Numbered from the stretch's first letter, positions 52,467 through 62,355 are shown. The stretch: 64,000 nucleotides of DNA from Candidatus Rhodoluna planktonica (GCF_001854225.1 NZ_CP015208.1:248001-312000), one strand, 5' to 3'. The notes: generated by a model from the letters alone, not told the origin. Program-made: numbers and translations.

Positions 52467-54325
52467 TGGCTGGGCCAAAAACCGCTAAACCGCTAATCGG
52501 TGATACCTGGTTTGGTACCGGTGATCGCAACATCAAAGTTGAAGATCTTCGCGGCCGCTTTGTGCTGCTAGATTTCTGGACTCTTTGCTGCGTTAACTGC
52601 CACCACGTTTTAGCTGAACTTCGGCCGATTGAGAAAAAATACTCGGATGTACTCACCGTCATCGGTGTGCACTCACCCAAATTTGAACACGAGAAAAAGC
52701 CAGAATCTGTGGCCTCAGGAATTGAACGCCACGACATTCACCATCCGGTGTTGAACGACCCAAACATGGCAACCTGGGCTGCTTACGGGGTTCGCGCCTG
52801 GCCTACGCTAGTGCTCATCGACCCACGCGGCGACGTGATTGCAACTTATTCGGGCGAAGGGCACGCGCATGCGATTGATGCTCTGCTAGCCGAGCTGGTT
52901 GATCAATACGAGCAAGACGGTTCTTTGGTCAGAGGCAAAGATATATATGTTGCTCCGCCGCAGTCGAGCAATCTCTACCGCCAGCCTGGCAAGGTCGAAG
53001 TTATCCCCGAAAGACTGCGCAACTTTTTCAACGGAGCAGACCTGCTGATTAGTAACAGCGGTGCGCACAACCTGATTGCTGTTTCGTCGGCGAACACTGA
53101 TATCGCCCTGCTGACTATCGGGTCCAAAACACGAGGCAACCGAGACGGCGACTTTGAAAACAGTGAATTTGCCGAACCCTACGGCAGCTATTTTTTGCCA
53201 GCCGAGCTAGCTGCTGAAGTGGGCTTCGACCTGGTTGTTGCTGATACGGCCAACCACAAAATCAGAGCAATCGATCTGGCGAATCAAAAAGTCACCACGC
53301 TGGTCGGAACCGGTGAGCAGTGGATGCAGAACGATCCAACCGAGGGTCTTGGGCCACAGATTCGACTAAGCACTCCGTGGGATGTAACTGTAATCGGTCG
53401 AGACTTGCTAATCGGCATGTCGGGTGAACATCGCATCTGGGCTTACAACTTTGATGCCAAAAAAACTCGCATCTTTGCCGGCACAACAAACGAAGGTTTG
53501 GTCGACGGCAACCTGACCGAGGCTTGGTTTGCGCAACCTTCGGCACTGCAGCCTTCACAAAGTTTGCCCGACGCCTTCTGGTTAGTCGATGCCGAAACCT
53601 CCGCCCTACGGTTGATTAGCGGGGGCAAGATTTCCTCGCCCGTCGGCAAGGGTTTGTTTGATTTCGGCCACGTCGATGGGCCTGCATCTGAGGCGCTACT
53701 GCAGCACCCGCTTGGTCTTGATGAATTGCCTGACGGCTCGGTGCTAATCGCCGACACCTACAATCACTCAATCCGCCGATTCGATCCGCAAACCAATCAG
53801 GTTTCGACGGTGCTTCGCAATCTGGCCGAACCCAGTGACGTCAAAGTTATCGAGACTGAAGCCGGTCCACGCATGGTTGTAGTTGAGGCTGCAGCCGGAC
53901 GCATTTCCCTGCACCCGATTTCCGATTCGGTAATGGTCGCCGGTGATGCCATGCGCACCACTCGACCCGCGTTGCTCATTCGCGACGGTGCTGTGTCCTT
54001 GGATGTTGTCTTCAACCCACCACCTGGACAGAAGTTTGATGAGCGCTATGGGCCATCTACTTCGCTGGTGATCAGCAGTACGCCAAAAGAGTTGCTGCTC
54101 TCCGGAGCCGGTACGTTCACCGGTTTGACCAAGGAACTGCAGATAAATCCAGAAATTGCAGAGGGAGTTCTGCACGTCGCTGCCAGAGGAGCATCCTGCG
54201 ACGACGATGGTACCGAGTTTGCTGCCTGCCACATTCACCAGCAAGATTGGGGCATTCCGGTGAAGGTAGCCTCTAGTGGTTCTGCTGAGGTTCAGCTAGT
54301 TCTTTCAGGAAAACTGGAAGCATAA
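52466..54325 (+). CDS. Thioredoxin-like/NHL-repeat protein (NHLRC2-like)
   Basis: The 619-residue protein has a TlpA/thioredoxin domain (about 10-150) with active site CVNC (Cys42, Cys45) in FWTLCCVNCHHVL, followed by NHL-type beta-propeller repeats such as VVADTANHKIRAIDL and LIADTYNHSIRRFD. This is the arrangement of NHLRC2. No signal peptide is visible, so it is probably cytoplasmic. It lies in the metY-CoA-binding chain, suggesting a thiol-redox role in sulfur metabolism. Confidence 0.85.
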   Translation: MAGPKTAKPLIGDTWFGTGDRNIKVEDLRGRFVLLDFWTLCCVNCHHVLAELRPIEKKYSDVLTVIGVHSPKFEHEKKPESVASGIERHDIHHPVLNDPNMATWAAYGVRAWPTLVLIDPRGDVIATYSGEGHAHAIDALLAELVDQYEQDGSLVRGKDIYVAPPQSSNLYRQPGKVEVIPERLRNFFNGADLLISNSGAHNLIAVSSANTDIALLTIGSKTRGNRDGDFENSEFAEPYGSYFLPAELAAEVGFDLVVADTANHKIRAIDLANQKVTTLVGTGEQWMQNDPTEGLGPQIRLSTPWDVTVIGRDLLIGMSGEHRIWAYNFDAKKTRIFAGTTNEGLVDGNLTEAWFAQPSALQPSQSLPDAFWLVDAETSALRLISGGKISSPVGKGLFDFGHVDGPASEALLQHPLGLDELPDGSVLIADTYNHSIRRFDPQTNQVSTVLRNLAEPSDVKVIETEAGPRMVVVEAAAGRISLHPISDSVMVAGDAMRTTRPALLIRDGAVSLDVVFNPPPGQKFDERYGPSTSLVISSTPKELLLSGAGTFTGLTKELQINPEIAEGVLHVAARGASCDDDGTEFAACHIHQQDWGIPVKVASSGSAEVQLVLSGKLEA

Positions 54326-54349
54326 TTTTTTCTGGGTTAGCCTTCGATT

Positions 54350-54955
54350 GTGCGAAGAATCGAAACCCCAGCTTTTATTGCCGCAGTGATTGGCCCATTT
54401 CAATCCGTTGGTGGCTGGCTGCTCGCGGGCTCACTCTGGCCAGGATATGACCCGGTTACCAAAACCATCAGTGATCTAGCTGCCAAAGATTCCCCGGTGT
54501 GGCCGCTGATGAGTGCGTTCTTTTTACTGGGCGGCACCCTAACCCTGCTTGCCGCGGTTTACTCAAAAAGTTTTCCTATGCCCGGCCGAGTGGTGCTGTT
54601 GTTAGCTGCCCTAGCAACCTACGGTCTAACCATCTTTCAAACGCCGACCCAGGATACCTACTCGGTCGCACATCGATTCTTTGCCGCAACCGCATTTGTG
54701 CTCTGGTCAATCTGGCCAATTTTCGCGACGCGGCGAGATCCAGCTGCGCCGATGCTGCTAAGGCCAAAGGCCACGATTCTGGCCACCGGATTTTTCTTGC
54801 TCTTGGCGATTTGGTTTCTATCCGTATGGACAGATCCGAACTTTACCGCGGAAGGTGTGGCCGAACGCATCCTGGTAACCGCTCAGGCTCTCTACATGTC
54901 ACTGGCCATAGTGCTTATTTGGTTTGAAGAGCGTCGTTTGTATACAAAACAATAA
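54350..54955 (+). CDS. DUF998-family membrane protein
   Basis: The 201-residue protein has six membrane helices and the DUF998-like start PFQSVGGWLLAGSLWPGYDPVTKTISDLAAKDSP. Function unknown. GTG at 54350 lies six bases after TAGCCT, with no ribosome site, so it is probably leaderless and separate from the preceding operon. Its stop is near the GntR operator. Confidence 0.85.
   Translation: MRRIETPAFIAAVIGPFQSVGGWLLAGSLWPGYDPVTKTISDLAAKDSPVWPLMSAFFLLGGTLTLLAAVYSKSFPMPGRVVLLLAALATYGLTIFQTPTQDTYSVAHRFFAATAFVLWSIWPIFATRRDPAAPMLLRPKATILATGFFLLLAIWFLSVWTDPNFTAEGVAERILVTAQALYMSLAIVLIWFEERRLYTKQ
54937..54948. promoter_or_regulatory. GntR operator 1
   Basis: TTTGTATACAAA is a perfect 12-bp palindrome, overlapping the end of the DUF998 gene. 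Confidence 0.65.
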
Positions 54956-54999
54956 CAAAAATCAATAATTAGGTAGATTGGTTGCTAAATAGAGCATAA

Positions 55000-55009
55000 T
55001 TGTATACAA
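55000..55009. promoter_or_regulatory. GntR operator 2
   Basis: TTGTATACAA is a perfect 10-bp palindrome whose centre is 62 bp from operator 1. CATAAT at 54995-55000 is a possible -10, so the site overlaps the predicted transcription start and would repress. Confidence 0.65.
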
Positions 55010-55032
55010 ACATACAGTTATGCGAGGAAACA

Positions 55033-55728
55033 ATGCGTGCCAGCGACCGTGCCTATCGTGCCCTAATGGCCGATATCATCGACGGTCAATTGAAACCCGG
55101 CACCATTCTCGGCGAGGTAGAGCAGGCCAGTCGTCTGGGCGTTTCAAGAACTCCGCTTCGCGAAGCACTGAACCGGCTGCAAGCAGAGGGGTTTCTAGAG
55201 ACAACCAGTGCCCGCAGTTTGGTTGTTTCCGAAGTCTCGCTGGTTCAGGTTCGAGAACTGTATGAACTGCGTGAGGCGCTTGAGATGCAGGCTGCAAAAC
55301 TGGCTGCACAGCGTGGAGACCGAGAAATCTTTCAAAACCTGCAACGCGAATTTGAATCGCTAACCGGCGACCTCGATAGCCAAAACCAAATCGAGCTGCT
55401 GTACCAACTGAATGCTCGCCTCGATGCGGCTGTCGATGTGGCTATAAACAACGAATATCTTGTTGCCGCACTTCGAAATGTTAGAACTCACATGGCCAGA
55501 ATCCGTCGGTTGGCCACCCACAATCCTCGTCGGCTTGCCCAGAGTGTTGCCGAAACTCTACTAATCATCGAGGCCATCGCATCGGGTGATTCCGAATTAG
55601 CAGCCAGCGCTACACAAATTCACCTGCGCCGCTCACTTGCCAATGTCGCTGGCGAACTTGAGCTGGCCAACAACCAACAGATATCGCGAATCAAAATCGA
55701 AAAGGATAAAAACAATGAAGTTGCATGA
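55033..55728 (+). CDS. GntR-family (FCD) transcriptional regulator
   Basis: The 231-residue regulator has an N-terminal winged helix ([23 protein letters not shown]) and a C-terminal all-helical FCD ligand domain (ending [23 protein letters not shown]). The ATG at 55033 has GAGGA upstream; an earlier TTG at 55000 falls inside operator 2 and is unlikely. It overlaps prpD and probably represses the prp genes and itself through the TTGTATACAA sites. Confidence 0.9.
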   Translation: MRASDRAYRALMADIIDGQLKPGTILGEVEQASRLGVSRTPLREALNRLQAEGFLETTSARSLVVSEVSLVQVRELYELREALEMQAAKLAAQRGDREIFQNLQREFESLTGDLDSQNQIELLYQLNARLDAAVDVAINNEYLVAALRNVRTHMARIRRLATHNPRRLAQSVAETLLIIEAIASGDSELAASATQIHLRRSLANVAGELELANNQQISRIKIEKDKNNEVA

Positions 55729-57238
55729 GGTTCGGGTTTACAAAAGCGAAGAAAATCTAAAGCGTGAAGATCAGCTCGCCTGGAAAATCGCAGCGGTAGC
55801 CAGCGACAAAGTAGCTGTCGATGACGAGGTTACTGAAATGGTTATCAACCGCATCATAGAAAATGCCTCGGTGGCCGTTGCCTCGCTAATTCGCAAACCG
55901 GTAGTCTCAGCAAGGTCGCAGGCCTTGGCTCATTCAAAATCTGCCGGTGGTGCGGGTGCCAACATCTTTGGTTTGCCAGCCGACAAAAGAGTTTCTGTCG
56001 AGTGGGCTGCTTGGGCAAATGGCGTAGCCGTTCGCGAACTCGATTACCACGACACTTTCTTGGCCGAGGAATACTCTCACCCCGGTGACAACATCCCACC
56101 GATGATTGCCGTAGCTCAACATGTTGGCTGCGACGGAATGTCATTGATTCGAGGCATCGCAACCGGTTATGAAATTCAAATTGACCTAGCTCGGGCGATA
56201 AGTTTGCACCGTCACAAAATCGACCACGTGGCTCACCTTGGGCCATCGGCCGCTGCCGGCATCGGAGCTATGCTCGGTCTAGACACCGAGGTCATCTACC
56301 AGGCCATCGGTCAGGCATTGCACACCACAACAGCCACCCGCCAATCGCGTAAGGGTGAGATTTCTAGTTGGAAAGCGCACGCTCCGGCATTGGCTGGCAA
56401 AGTCGCGATTGAATCAATCGATCGGGCTATGCGTGGCGAAACCAGCCCCACCCCAATTTACGAGGGCGAGGATGGCGTCATCGCTTGGTTGCTTAGCGGA
56501 CCCGGCGTCGTTTATAAGGTGCCGCTGCCAGAGGCCGGAGAAGCGAAACGAGCAATTTTGCTGTCTTATCCGAAAGAGCATTCAGCCGAGTATCAAGCTC
56601 AGGCGCTGATTGACCTCGCGCGCAAAATTAACGCTGAGCACCCCGAGGCAACCAACCCAGACAATGTCGAGTCAATTGTTATCCACACTTCTCACCACAC
56701 CCACTTCGTTATTGGCTCGGGTGCGAACGATCCGCAAAAGTATGATCCAACTGCAAATCGTGAGACTCTCGATCACTCAATTCCGTACATGTTTACCGTG
56801 GCTCTACAGGATGGCGACTGGCATCACGTTCGCAGCTATTTGCCTGAGCGTGCTCAACGAGTCGATACCGTTGCGCTCTGGCACAAGGTAACTACCGTTG
56901 AAGATCCTGAGTGGAGTCGCCGCTACCTTTCGACTGACCCAGATGAAATGGCGTTCGGTGGTCGTGTGGTTATCACGCTAAAGAATGGCACCGTCATAGA
57001 AGACGAATTAGCCGTTGCTGATGCCCACATCCACGGCGCCCGACCATTCGGCCGAGAGCAATACATCCACAAATTCCGCACGTTAGCTGAAGGAATTGTC
57101 GATGAGCAGGAGATCGAACGTTTCTTGGAGCTTGTGCAGCGGTTGCCGGAACTGTCGGCAAATGAGATGGCTGGGCTAACCGTAACTGCCCGAGCCGGCT
57201 ACCTAGACAGCGTTGTTGAGCCTAAAGGACTCTTCTAA
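55715..57238 (+). CDS. prpD: 2-methylcitrate dehydratase (MmgE/PrpD family)
   Basis: The 507-residue enzyme dehydrates 2-methylcitrate to 2-methyl-cis-aconitate in propionate breakdown. It has the family regions [41 protein letters not shown] and GIGAMLGL. The ATG at 55715 has AAGGA eight bases upstream and overlaps the regulator gene by 14 bases. prpB follows with a one-base overlap. Confidence 0.93.
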   Translation: MKLHEVRVYKSEENLKREDQLAWKIAAVASDKVAVDDEVTEMVINRIIENASVAVASLIRKPVVSARSQALAHSKSAGGAGANIFGLPADKRVSVEWAAWANGVAVRELDYHDTFLAEEYSHPGDNIPPMIAVAQHVGCDGMSLIRGIATGYEIQIDLARAISLHRHKIDHVAHLGPSAAAGIGAMLGLDTEVIYQAIGQALHTTTATRQSRKGEISSWKAHAPALAGKVAIESIDRAMRGETSPTPIYEGEDGVIAWLLSGPGVVYKVPLPEAGEAKRAILLSYPKEHSAEYQAQALIDLARKINAEHPEATNPDNVESIVIHTSHHTHFVIGSGANDPQKYDPTANRETLDHSIPYMFTVALQDGDWHHVRSYLPERAQRVDTVALWHKVTTVEDPEWSRRYLSTDPDEMAFGGRVVITLKNGTVIEDELAVADAHIHGARPFGREQYIHKFRTLAEGIVDEQEIERFLELVQRLPELSANEMAGLTVTARAGYLDSVVEPKGLF

Positions 57239-58146
57239 TGCTGTATTCGAAAGTATCGCCAGCACAGAAGCGGGCCAAGTTTCGAGAAAGCCTTTCAGGG
57301 CCGGAAATCCTCGAATTTCCCGGTGCGTTTAATCCGCTTTCGGCAAAGCTAATTCAAGAAAAAGGCTTCGACGGAATTTACATTTCAGGGGCAGTAATTG
57401 CCGCCGATTTGGGGCTACCAGATATTGGTCTGACCACGCTGACCGAGGTGGCTAACCGAGGTCGTCAAATTGCCCGCATGACTGATCTGCCAGCCCTAAT
57501 CGACGCCGATACCGGGTTTGGCGAACCGATGAATGTGGCCCGAACAGTGCAAGAGCTGGAAGATGCTGGGGTCGCCGGATTACACATCGAGGACCAGGTG
57601 AATCCAAAACGCTGCGGCCATCTTGACGGAAAAAATGTGGTTGACAGCGATACCGCGATAAAGCGAATTCGTGCCGCAGTTGAAGCGCGACGCGATTCAA
57701 ATCTGGTTATTATGGCCCGAACCGACATCCGCGCGATTGAAGGCCTAGATGTGGCAATCGATCGCGCCAAGGCACTGGTCGATGCAGGCGCTGATGCAAT
57801 TTTTCCCGAGGCTTTGAAAGACCTGGGCGAATTTGAGGCGTTCCGCAAGGCAATCAATGTGCCGCTGCTGGCTAACATGACCGAGTTTGGTAAAAGCGAG
57901 CTCTATACAAAACAGCAGCTGCAAGATGTAGGCATGAACATGATCATTTATCCGGTGTCGCTGCTGCGGCTAGCGATGGGGGCGGCAATGCGCGGCTTAG
58001 ATTCGCTAACCGAGCAGGGTTCGCTGAATGACATGGTGCCCCAGATGCAGACCCGGGCGCAACTTTACGAGCTGCTCGACTATGAAGATTACGGTCATTT
58101 TGACAGCGGCATTTTCAATTTCGATTTAGGCAACAACCGCGCTTAA
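57238..58146 (+). CDS. prpB: Methylisocitrate lyase
   Basis: The 302-residue enzyme splits 2-methylisocitrate to succinate and pyruvate. It has the isocitrate-lyase superfamily active site KRCGH (Cys126), LIDADTGFGEPMNVARTV and EDQVNPKRCGHLDGK. It is coupled to prpD and ends at a terminator. No prpC (methylcitrate synthase) is in the window. Confidence 0.95.
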   Translation: MLYSKVSPAQKRAKFRESLSGPEILEFPGAFNPLSAKLIQEKGFDGIYISGAVIAADLGLPDIGLTTLTEVANRGRQIARMTDLPALIDADTGFGEPMNVARTVQELEDAGVAGLHIEDQVNPKRCGHLDGKNVVDSDTAIKRIRAAVEARRDSNLVIMARTDIRAIEGLDVAIDRAKALVDAGADAIFPEALKDLGEFEAFRKAINVPLLANMTEFGKSELYTKQQLQDVGMNMIIYPVSLLRLAMGAAMRGLDSLTEQGSLNDMVPQMQTRAQLYELLDYEDYGHFDSGIFNFDLGNNRA

Positions 58147-58150
58147 ACAA

Positions 58151-58178
58151 AAAGACCCCACTCGAAAGTGGGGTTTTT
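58151..58178. terminator. Bidirectional terminator prpB/tRNA-Lys
   Basis: A 12-bp stem (58151-58162 with 58167-58178, one G-U) with a CGAA tetraloop has A-run and T-run flanks; it ends prpB and the convergent tRNA. Confidence 0.9.
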
Positions 58179-58180
58179 TG

Positions 58181-58254
58181 TAGGCCCCGTGGGACTCGAA
58201 CCCACGACCCACGGATTAAAAGTCCGTTGCTCTAACCAACTGAGCTAGAGGCCC
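58181..58254 (-). tRNA. tRNA-Lys (anticodon TTT)
   Basis: The minus strand folds to a 74-nt cloverleaf: the anticodon loop is CTTTTAA with TTT, the T-arm has GTGGGTTCGAGTCCCAC, and the acceptor GGGCCTC pairs with GGGGCCT through two G-U pairs. CCA is not encoded. Confidence 0.95.
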
Positions 58255-58348
58255 ATGTGTTGCCGCTTCCGACAACTCGGAAAAGTTTACCAGTTTTTAT
58301 CGGTCACCATTTCAACTGGCATTTCCCGACCTGACAAACCGCTTGGAT

Positions 58349-59830
58349 TTAGGAATTCTGCGTTGCCCAACCGCTCGAAACCTTCACCGCACGCTGCCAG
58401 TTGATGTAATTCCACTCATTGAATTGGGCGGGGGTGAAGATGCGGTCGGTGCGGAAGATGCTCTTCAGCTCTTCTTTTGATTTCCATATGCCAACACCCA
58501 GACCAGCTAAGAATGCTGCGCCAATAGCGGTCGACTCGAGGTTCACGCCTCGAATCACTGGAATTCCAAGACTGTCGGCTTGGAACTGCATCAAGAAGTT
58601 ATTTGCGGCCGCACCTCCGTCAACTCGGAAGCTCTCGAGCTTGGCGCCGGTATCGGCTTTGATGGCGTCTGATACCGCACGGATTTGGTAGGCAATAGCC
58701 TCGAGGGTTGCGCGAGCGATGTGAGCTTTTGTCGTTCCCCGAGTTATGCCCAGAATTGTGCCTCGAGCATAAGGATCCCAGAATGGCGCACCCAAGCCGG
58801 TAAGCGCAGGAACAAATAGCACTCCGCCGGTGTCAGTTACTGATTCGGCCAAAGCCTCAACCTCAGAGGATTTTTCAATAATTTGTAGGCCGTCGCGAAG
58901 CCACTGCACGGCCGCACCCGCCACAAACACTGAGCCTTCGAGCGCGTAGGTAATTTTTCCGTCTGGCTCCATCCACGCAATTGTGGTCAGAAGACCGTGA
59001 CTGCTCGATTTGCGCTGCTCGCCGGTGTTGGTCAGGATGAACGCCCCGGTGCCGTAGGTGCATTTGTTATCGCCGATTTCGAATCCGGTTTGGCCGAAAA
59101 GCGCAGCTTGCTGATCTCCGGCGATACCCGAGATTGGAACCTCTAGACCTAAGAAATGATTCGGGTCAGTGGTAGCCAAACGGCCGTAACTTGGCACAAT
59201 CTGCGGAAGTGCTGCCATCGGGACTTCAAAAATTCGAAGCAGTTCCTCATCCCATTTTGCTGTTGAGATGTTCATCAATTGGGTGCGGCTGGCGTTGGTG
59301 GCGTCGGTGATGTGTGATTTGCCGGCGGTGAGACGAGCCACCAGGTATGAGTCAACAGTGCCGATTACGAACTTGCCAGACTGAACCCCAGACCAAACCT
59401 CTGGCTCGTTTTTTGCCAACCAGAGAAGCTTGGTTGATGAAAAGTACGGGTCAAGACCAAGTCCGGTTTTGGCCCTGATTTCGTCCTCGTGGCCGGCATT
59501 CACCAGTTCAACGACGAGGGGCGAGGTGCGTCGGTCTTGCCACACTATTGCCCTGCGGGGTGCAGCGAGTGTTGCTTTGTCCCAGAGCACCACCGTTTCG
59601 CGCTGGTTGGTGATGCCAATCGCTGATATCGGTACGTCTGCCCCCTGCATAGCCTCGCGAACAGCAGTCAAGGTCGCTTGCCAGATTTCCTCTGGATCGT
59701 GTTCGACCCATCCAGGTGATGGAAAATACTGCGGAAATTCTCGATAACCCTTGGCCAGACCTTCGCCCGACTCACTCATGATTAGCGCCGTGACACCGGT
59801 GGTGCCCGCGTCAATAGACAAAATAGCCAC
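58349..59830 (-). CDS. glpK: Glycerol kinase
   Basis: The 493-residue FGGY kinase phosphorylates glycerol. It begins ILSIDAGTTGVTALI, has GITNQRETVVLWDK, and late GGAAANNFLMQFQADSLGIPV. GTG at 59830 is chosen because AAGGAG lies five bases upstream; the frame is open for 21 more codons without a ribosome site. It is divergent from glpD. Confidence 0.95.
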   Translation of the reverse strand: MAILSIDAGTTGVTALIMSESGEGLAKGYREFPQYFPSPGWVEHDPEEIWQATLTAVREAMQGADVPISAIGITNQRETVVLWDKATLAAPRRAIVWQDRRTSPLVVELVNAGHEDEIRAKTGLGLDPYFSSTKLLWLAKNEPEVWSGVQSGKFVIGTVDSYLVARLTAGKSHITDATNASRTQLMNISTAKWDEELLRIFEVPMAALPQIVPSYGRLATTDPNHFLGLEVPISGIAGDQQAALFGQTGFEIGDNKCTYGTGAFILTNTGEQRKSSSHGLLTTIAWMEPDGKITYALEGSVFVAGAAVQWLRDGLQIIEKSSEVEALAESVTDTGGVLFVPALTGLGAPFWDPYARGTILGITRGTTKAHIARATLEAIAYQIRAVSDAIKADTGAKLESFRVDGGAAANNFLMQFQADSLGIPVIRGVNLESTAIGAAFLAGLGVGIWKSKEELKSIFRTDRIFTPAQFNEWNYINWQRAVKVSSGWATQNS

Positions 59831-59967
59831 AGAATCTCCTTGCGTTATTGGCAGGTTATTCGAAGATTTTGGCCGCCAATAGACCGTTATCATTTCGTAA
59901 TAAAACTCGTTACCGGCCCGTAATCTGGCTCCCGATATTCGTTATCAAAGCCTGTAAATCTATACCC
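59831..59967. promoter_or_regulatory. glpK/glpD divergent control region
   Basis: CGTTAT occurs at 59843-59848, 59885-59890 and 59940-59945, and CGTTAC at 59908-59913, with CGTAAT copies between, which read ATTACG on the other strand. Such repeats suit a DeoR/GlpR-type regulator, but the gene for one is not in the window. Confidence 0.4.
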
Positions 59968-61497
59968 ATGACCAAATTCGATGTTGCAATTGTTGGCGGT
60001 GGCATTAACGGTGCAGTTTCAGCTGCGGCACTTTCGGCTGCCGGATTGAGCGTCCTACTTCTCGAGAAGAACGATTTTGCCTCGCAAACCAGCCAAGAAT
60101 CGAGCAACATGGTCTGGGGCGGCATCAAATATCTGCAGACCTTCGAGATTCCACTGGTCTACAAACTTTGCCGCTCACGCTCGCGACTATTCGAGGCATT
60201 TCCGACCAGAATCCGCCAAATTGGCTTTTTTGCCGTCGGCGATAAAAATGCACCAGCCGCGCCACTGATTACTTACGCCGGAGCCCTGCTCTATTGGTTT
60301 ATCGGCTTGTTCGGCACCAAGGCGCCTCGGTATTTTGGCACCAAAATGGCAAAACAATATGAAGGCCTAGTCGATGAGACTCGGGTCAGAGGCGCGGTGC
60401 AGTACTTTGACGGCTTACTTAACGACAACGACGCAAGGTTCGTCTGGGACTTCATCAACCGAGCCAAGCAACTGGGTGCCGACACCAGAAACTACACCGA
60501 AATGGTTGCCGCAACCCGTGAAACCGACGGTTGGCTCGTCGAACTACAAGACCAGCTAACCAAGCAGCGTTCGACTGTCTCGGCCACTGTGCTGATCAAC
60601 GCGGCCGGACCAGAATCTGCCGAACTTAACCAGAAAATTAGCGTCTCAACCAAAAACTCGTTGGCGTTGAGTAAAGGCATCCACCTGATCGTCCCAAAAA
60701 TCACCGCGGATGATCGTGTGATCGCAGTCTGGGATGAGGACGGCCGACTTTTCTATGTGCTGCCGATGCATGACCGCAGTGTTATTGGCACAACCGACAC
60801 GCGTGTTGCTGCCGTAACCAAGGAAGTTACTGAAGCCGATCGCGAATTTGTGCTTCGCAACATCAACCAAGCGCTCAAATTAGCAACTCCACTGACTAAA
60901 GCCGACATCATTGCCGAACGCTCGGGTGTTCGTCCGCTTGTTATTTCATCGCCGAAGAAGGGCGCGAAATCACAAGAAATTGATTGGCACAAACTTTCGC
61001 GCAAACACGAAATTGAAGTTGATGCCCAGACCAAAGCGATAACAATTTTTGGCGGCAAACTAACCGACTGCCTCAACATTGGTGAAGAAGTTCTTCAAGC
61101 GGTTTCAAAACTGGGACTTCGAGGCAACAAGCCGGCGCGATGGTTTGGCGAAGACAAGATGGCTGGCACCGCCGAAAGATTGCGTCAACTTTTGTCTGAC
61201 ATCGTCAAAGACTCTAGTTATCTAAACCTCTTGGTCGATGGCCTCTGGCGCCGTCACGGAGAGCAGGCCTTTGAAATTGCCGACCTGTTTCTAAAGAATC
61301 CAGATGCAGCAGAGCCTGTTTTTCCCGGATTGGGTTTCAGTTTCGGTGAACTTGATTTCATCATTCAAAACGAACAGGTCAAAACCGCAGAAGATTTGTT
61401 GCGTCGCCGGACCCCGATTGCCCTGGTTAGATCTGACGATGAAATTGCTAACAACAGCAGGCTTCAAAAACTAGTGCACCAGCGGATCAGCGCCTAA
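59968..61497 (+). CDS. glpD: Glycerol-3-phosphate dehydrogenase
   Basis: The 509-residue flavoprotein oxidises glycerol 3-phosphate to dihydroxyacetone phosphate at the membrane. The FAD fold is VAIVGGGINGAVSAAALSAA, followed by SSNMVWGGIKYLQ and GTTDTRVAA. ATG at 59968 fits the family's start; TAAATC lies seven bases upstream, a weak leaderless signal, and no ribosome site is seen. Its end overlaps the convergent EamA gene by 27 bases. Confidence 0.92.
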   Translation: MTKFDVAIVGGGINGAVSAAALSAAGLSVLLLEKNDFASQTSQESSNMVWGGIKYLQTFEIPLVYKLCRSRSRLFEAFPTRIRQIGFFAVGDKNAPAAPLITYAGALLYWFIGLFGTKAPRYFGTKMAKQYEGLVDETRVRGAVQYFDGLLNDNDARFVWDFINRAKQLGADTRNYTEMVAATRETDGWLVELQDQLTKQRSTVSATVLINAAGPESAELNQKISVSTKNSLALSKGIHLIVPKITADDRVIAVWDEDGRLFYVLPMHDRSVIGTTDTRVAAVTKEVTEADREFVLRNINQALKLATPLTKADIIAERSGVRPLVISSPKKGAKSQEIDWHKLSRKHEIEVDAQTKAITIFGGKLTDCLNIGEEVLQAVSKLGLRGNKPARWFGEDKMAGTAERLRQLLSDIVKDSSYLNLLVDGLWRRHGEQAFEIADLFLKNPDAAEPVFPGLGFSFGELDFIIQNEQVKTAEDLLRRRTPIALVRSDDEIANNSRLQKLVHQRISA

Positions 61498-62355
61498 CTG
61501 TCGTTCTTTTCGGGATGGCCACTCCACGATTAGCATCGCAATTAGCATCAATCCGCCACCGATCAGGGTTTTAGCTGACAGTTCCTCCTGACCCACACCA
61601 ACGGAAATCGCCGCAGCAAAAACCACTTCGGTGGTCAAAATTAGGGCAACGCGAGACGAATCCATAATGCTTTGCGCCCAGGTTTGGACAAAGAATGCCA
61701 CCGCGGTAGACAAAATTGCGGTGAAAAAGATTGCAAACCAAACATCTTGGTTTGGCGCGGCTTGGTAGCTGCCATCGGCAAGAGCGCCCACCCAACAAAC
61801 CGCGGCCACGGTGCCCAGCTGAAGAACGGTCAGGGCATAGGTATTTTTACCAGGACTCCAAACGCTTAGCCCAACGATGTGCGCTGCAAAAAGCACGGCG
61901 CAAATAATGCCCCAGATTTGTCCAAGTTCAATTGAGAAGCCCGACACCGAAAGAATTGCTAGCCCAACGGTGGCCAAGGCAATTGCAAAAACCACTTTTT
62001 TGGACACTCGATGTCTCAGCACTAGCCAAGCAATAATCGGAGTAAACACCAGGTAGAGGCCGGTGAGAAAACCGGTGATAGCCGCGGTGGTTAGTTCAAG
62101 GGCGATGGTCTGAGTGACATAGCCAAGCCCCAACATCAATCCGAGAGGGATGCCTTTCTTCAGCAGGTCACGGTCTATAACTCGCAGCACTTGGGGGCGC
62201 ACCAAAATCATGGCCAAGGTTGCGATTGTGAATCGGGTAGCTAGAAAGTCATAAAACGGCTGCTGAACAATTGCCGGCTTCATAATCACAAAAGCTGCAC
62301 CCCAGGTGACTGCTACTAAGACAAGGGAAATTCCGGCTACTGTGGTGCGCTTCAT
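61471..62355 (-). CDS. EamA-family (DMT) transporter
   Basis: The 294-residue protein has ten membrane helices in two EamA halves (VTWGAAFVIMKPAIV in the first, AFFVQTWAQSIMDSSRVALILTTEVV in the second). Such DMT exporters move small metabolites; the substrate is unknown. TAGACT lies six bases before the ATG, the leaderless arrangement. Confidence 0.9.
   Translation of the reverse strand: MKRTTVAGISLVLVAVTWGAAFVIMKPAIVQQPFYDFLATRFTIATLAMILVRPQVLRVIDRDLLKKGIPLGLMLGLGYVTQTIALELTTAAITGFLTGLYLVFTPIIAWLVLRHRVSKKVVFAIALATVGLAILSVSGFSIELGQIWGIICAVLFAAHIVGLSVWSPGKNTYALTVLQLGTVAAVCWVGALADGSYQAAPNQDVWFAIFFTAILSTAVAFFVQTWAQSIMDSSRVALILTTEVVFAAAISVGVGQEELSAKTLIGGGLMLIAMLIVEWPSRKERQLGADPLVH

Noticed and set aside
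55000-55032. TTG at 55000 as GntR start
   Set aside because: It lies in the operator palindrome at the predicted transcription start; the ATG at 55033 has a ribosome site and the right N-terminus.
58259-58318. Inverted repeats downstream of glpK as its terminator
   Set aside because: The stems lack a T-run on the minus strand and lie against the tRNA-Lys promoter; a glpK terminator cannot be claimed.
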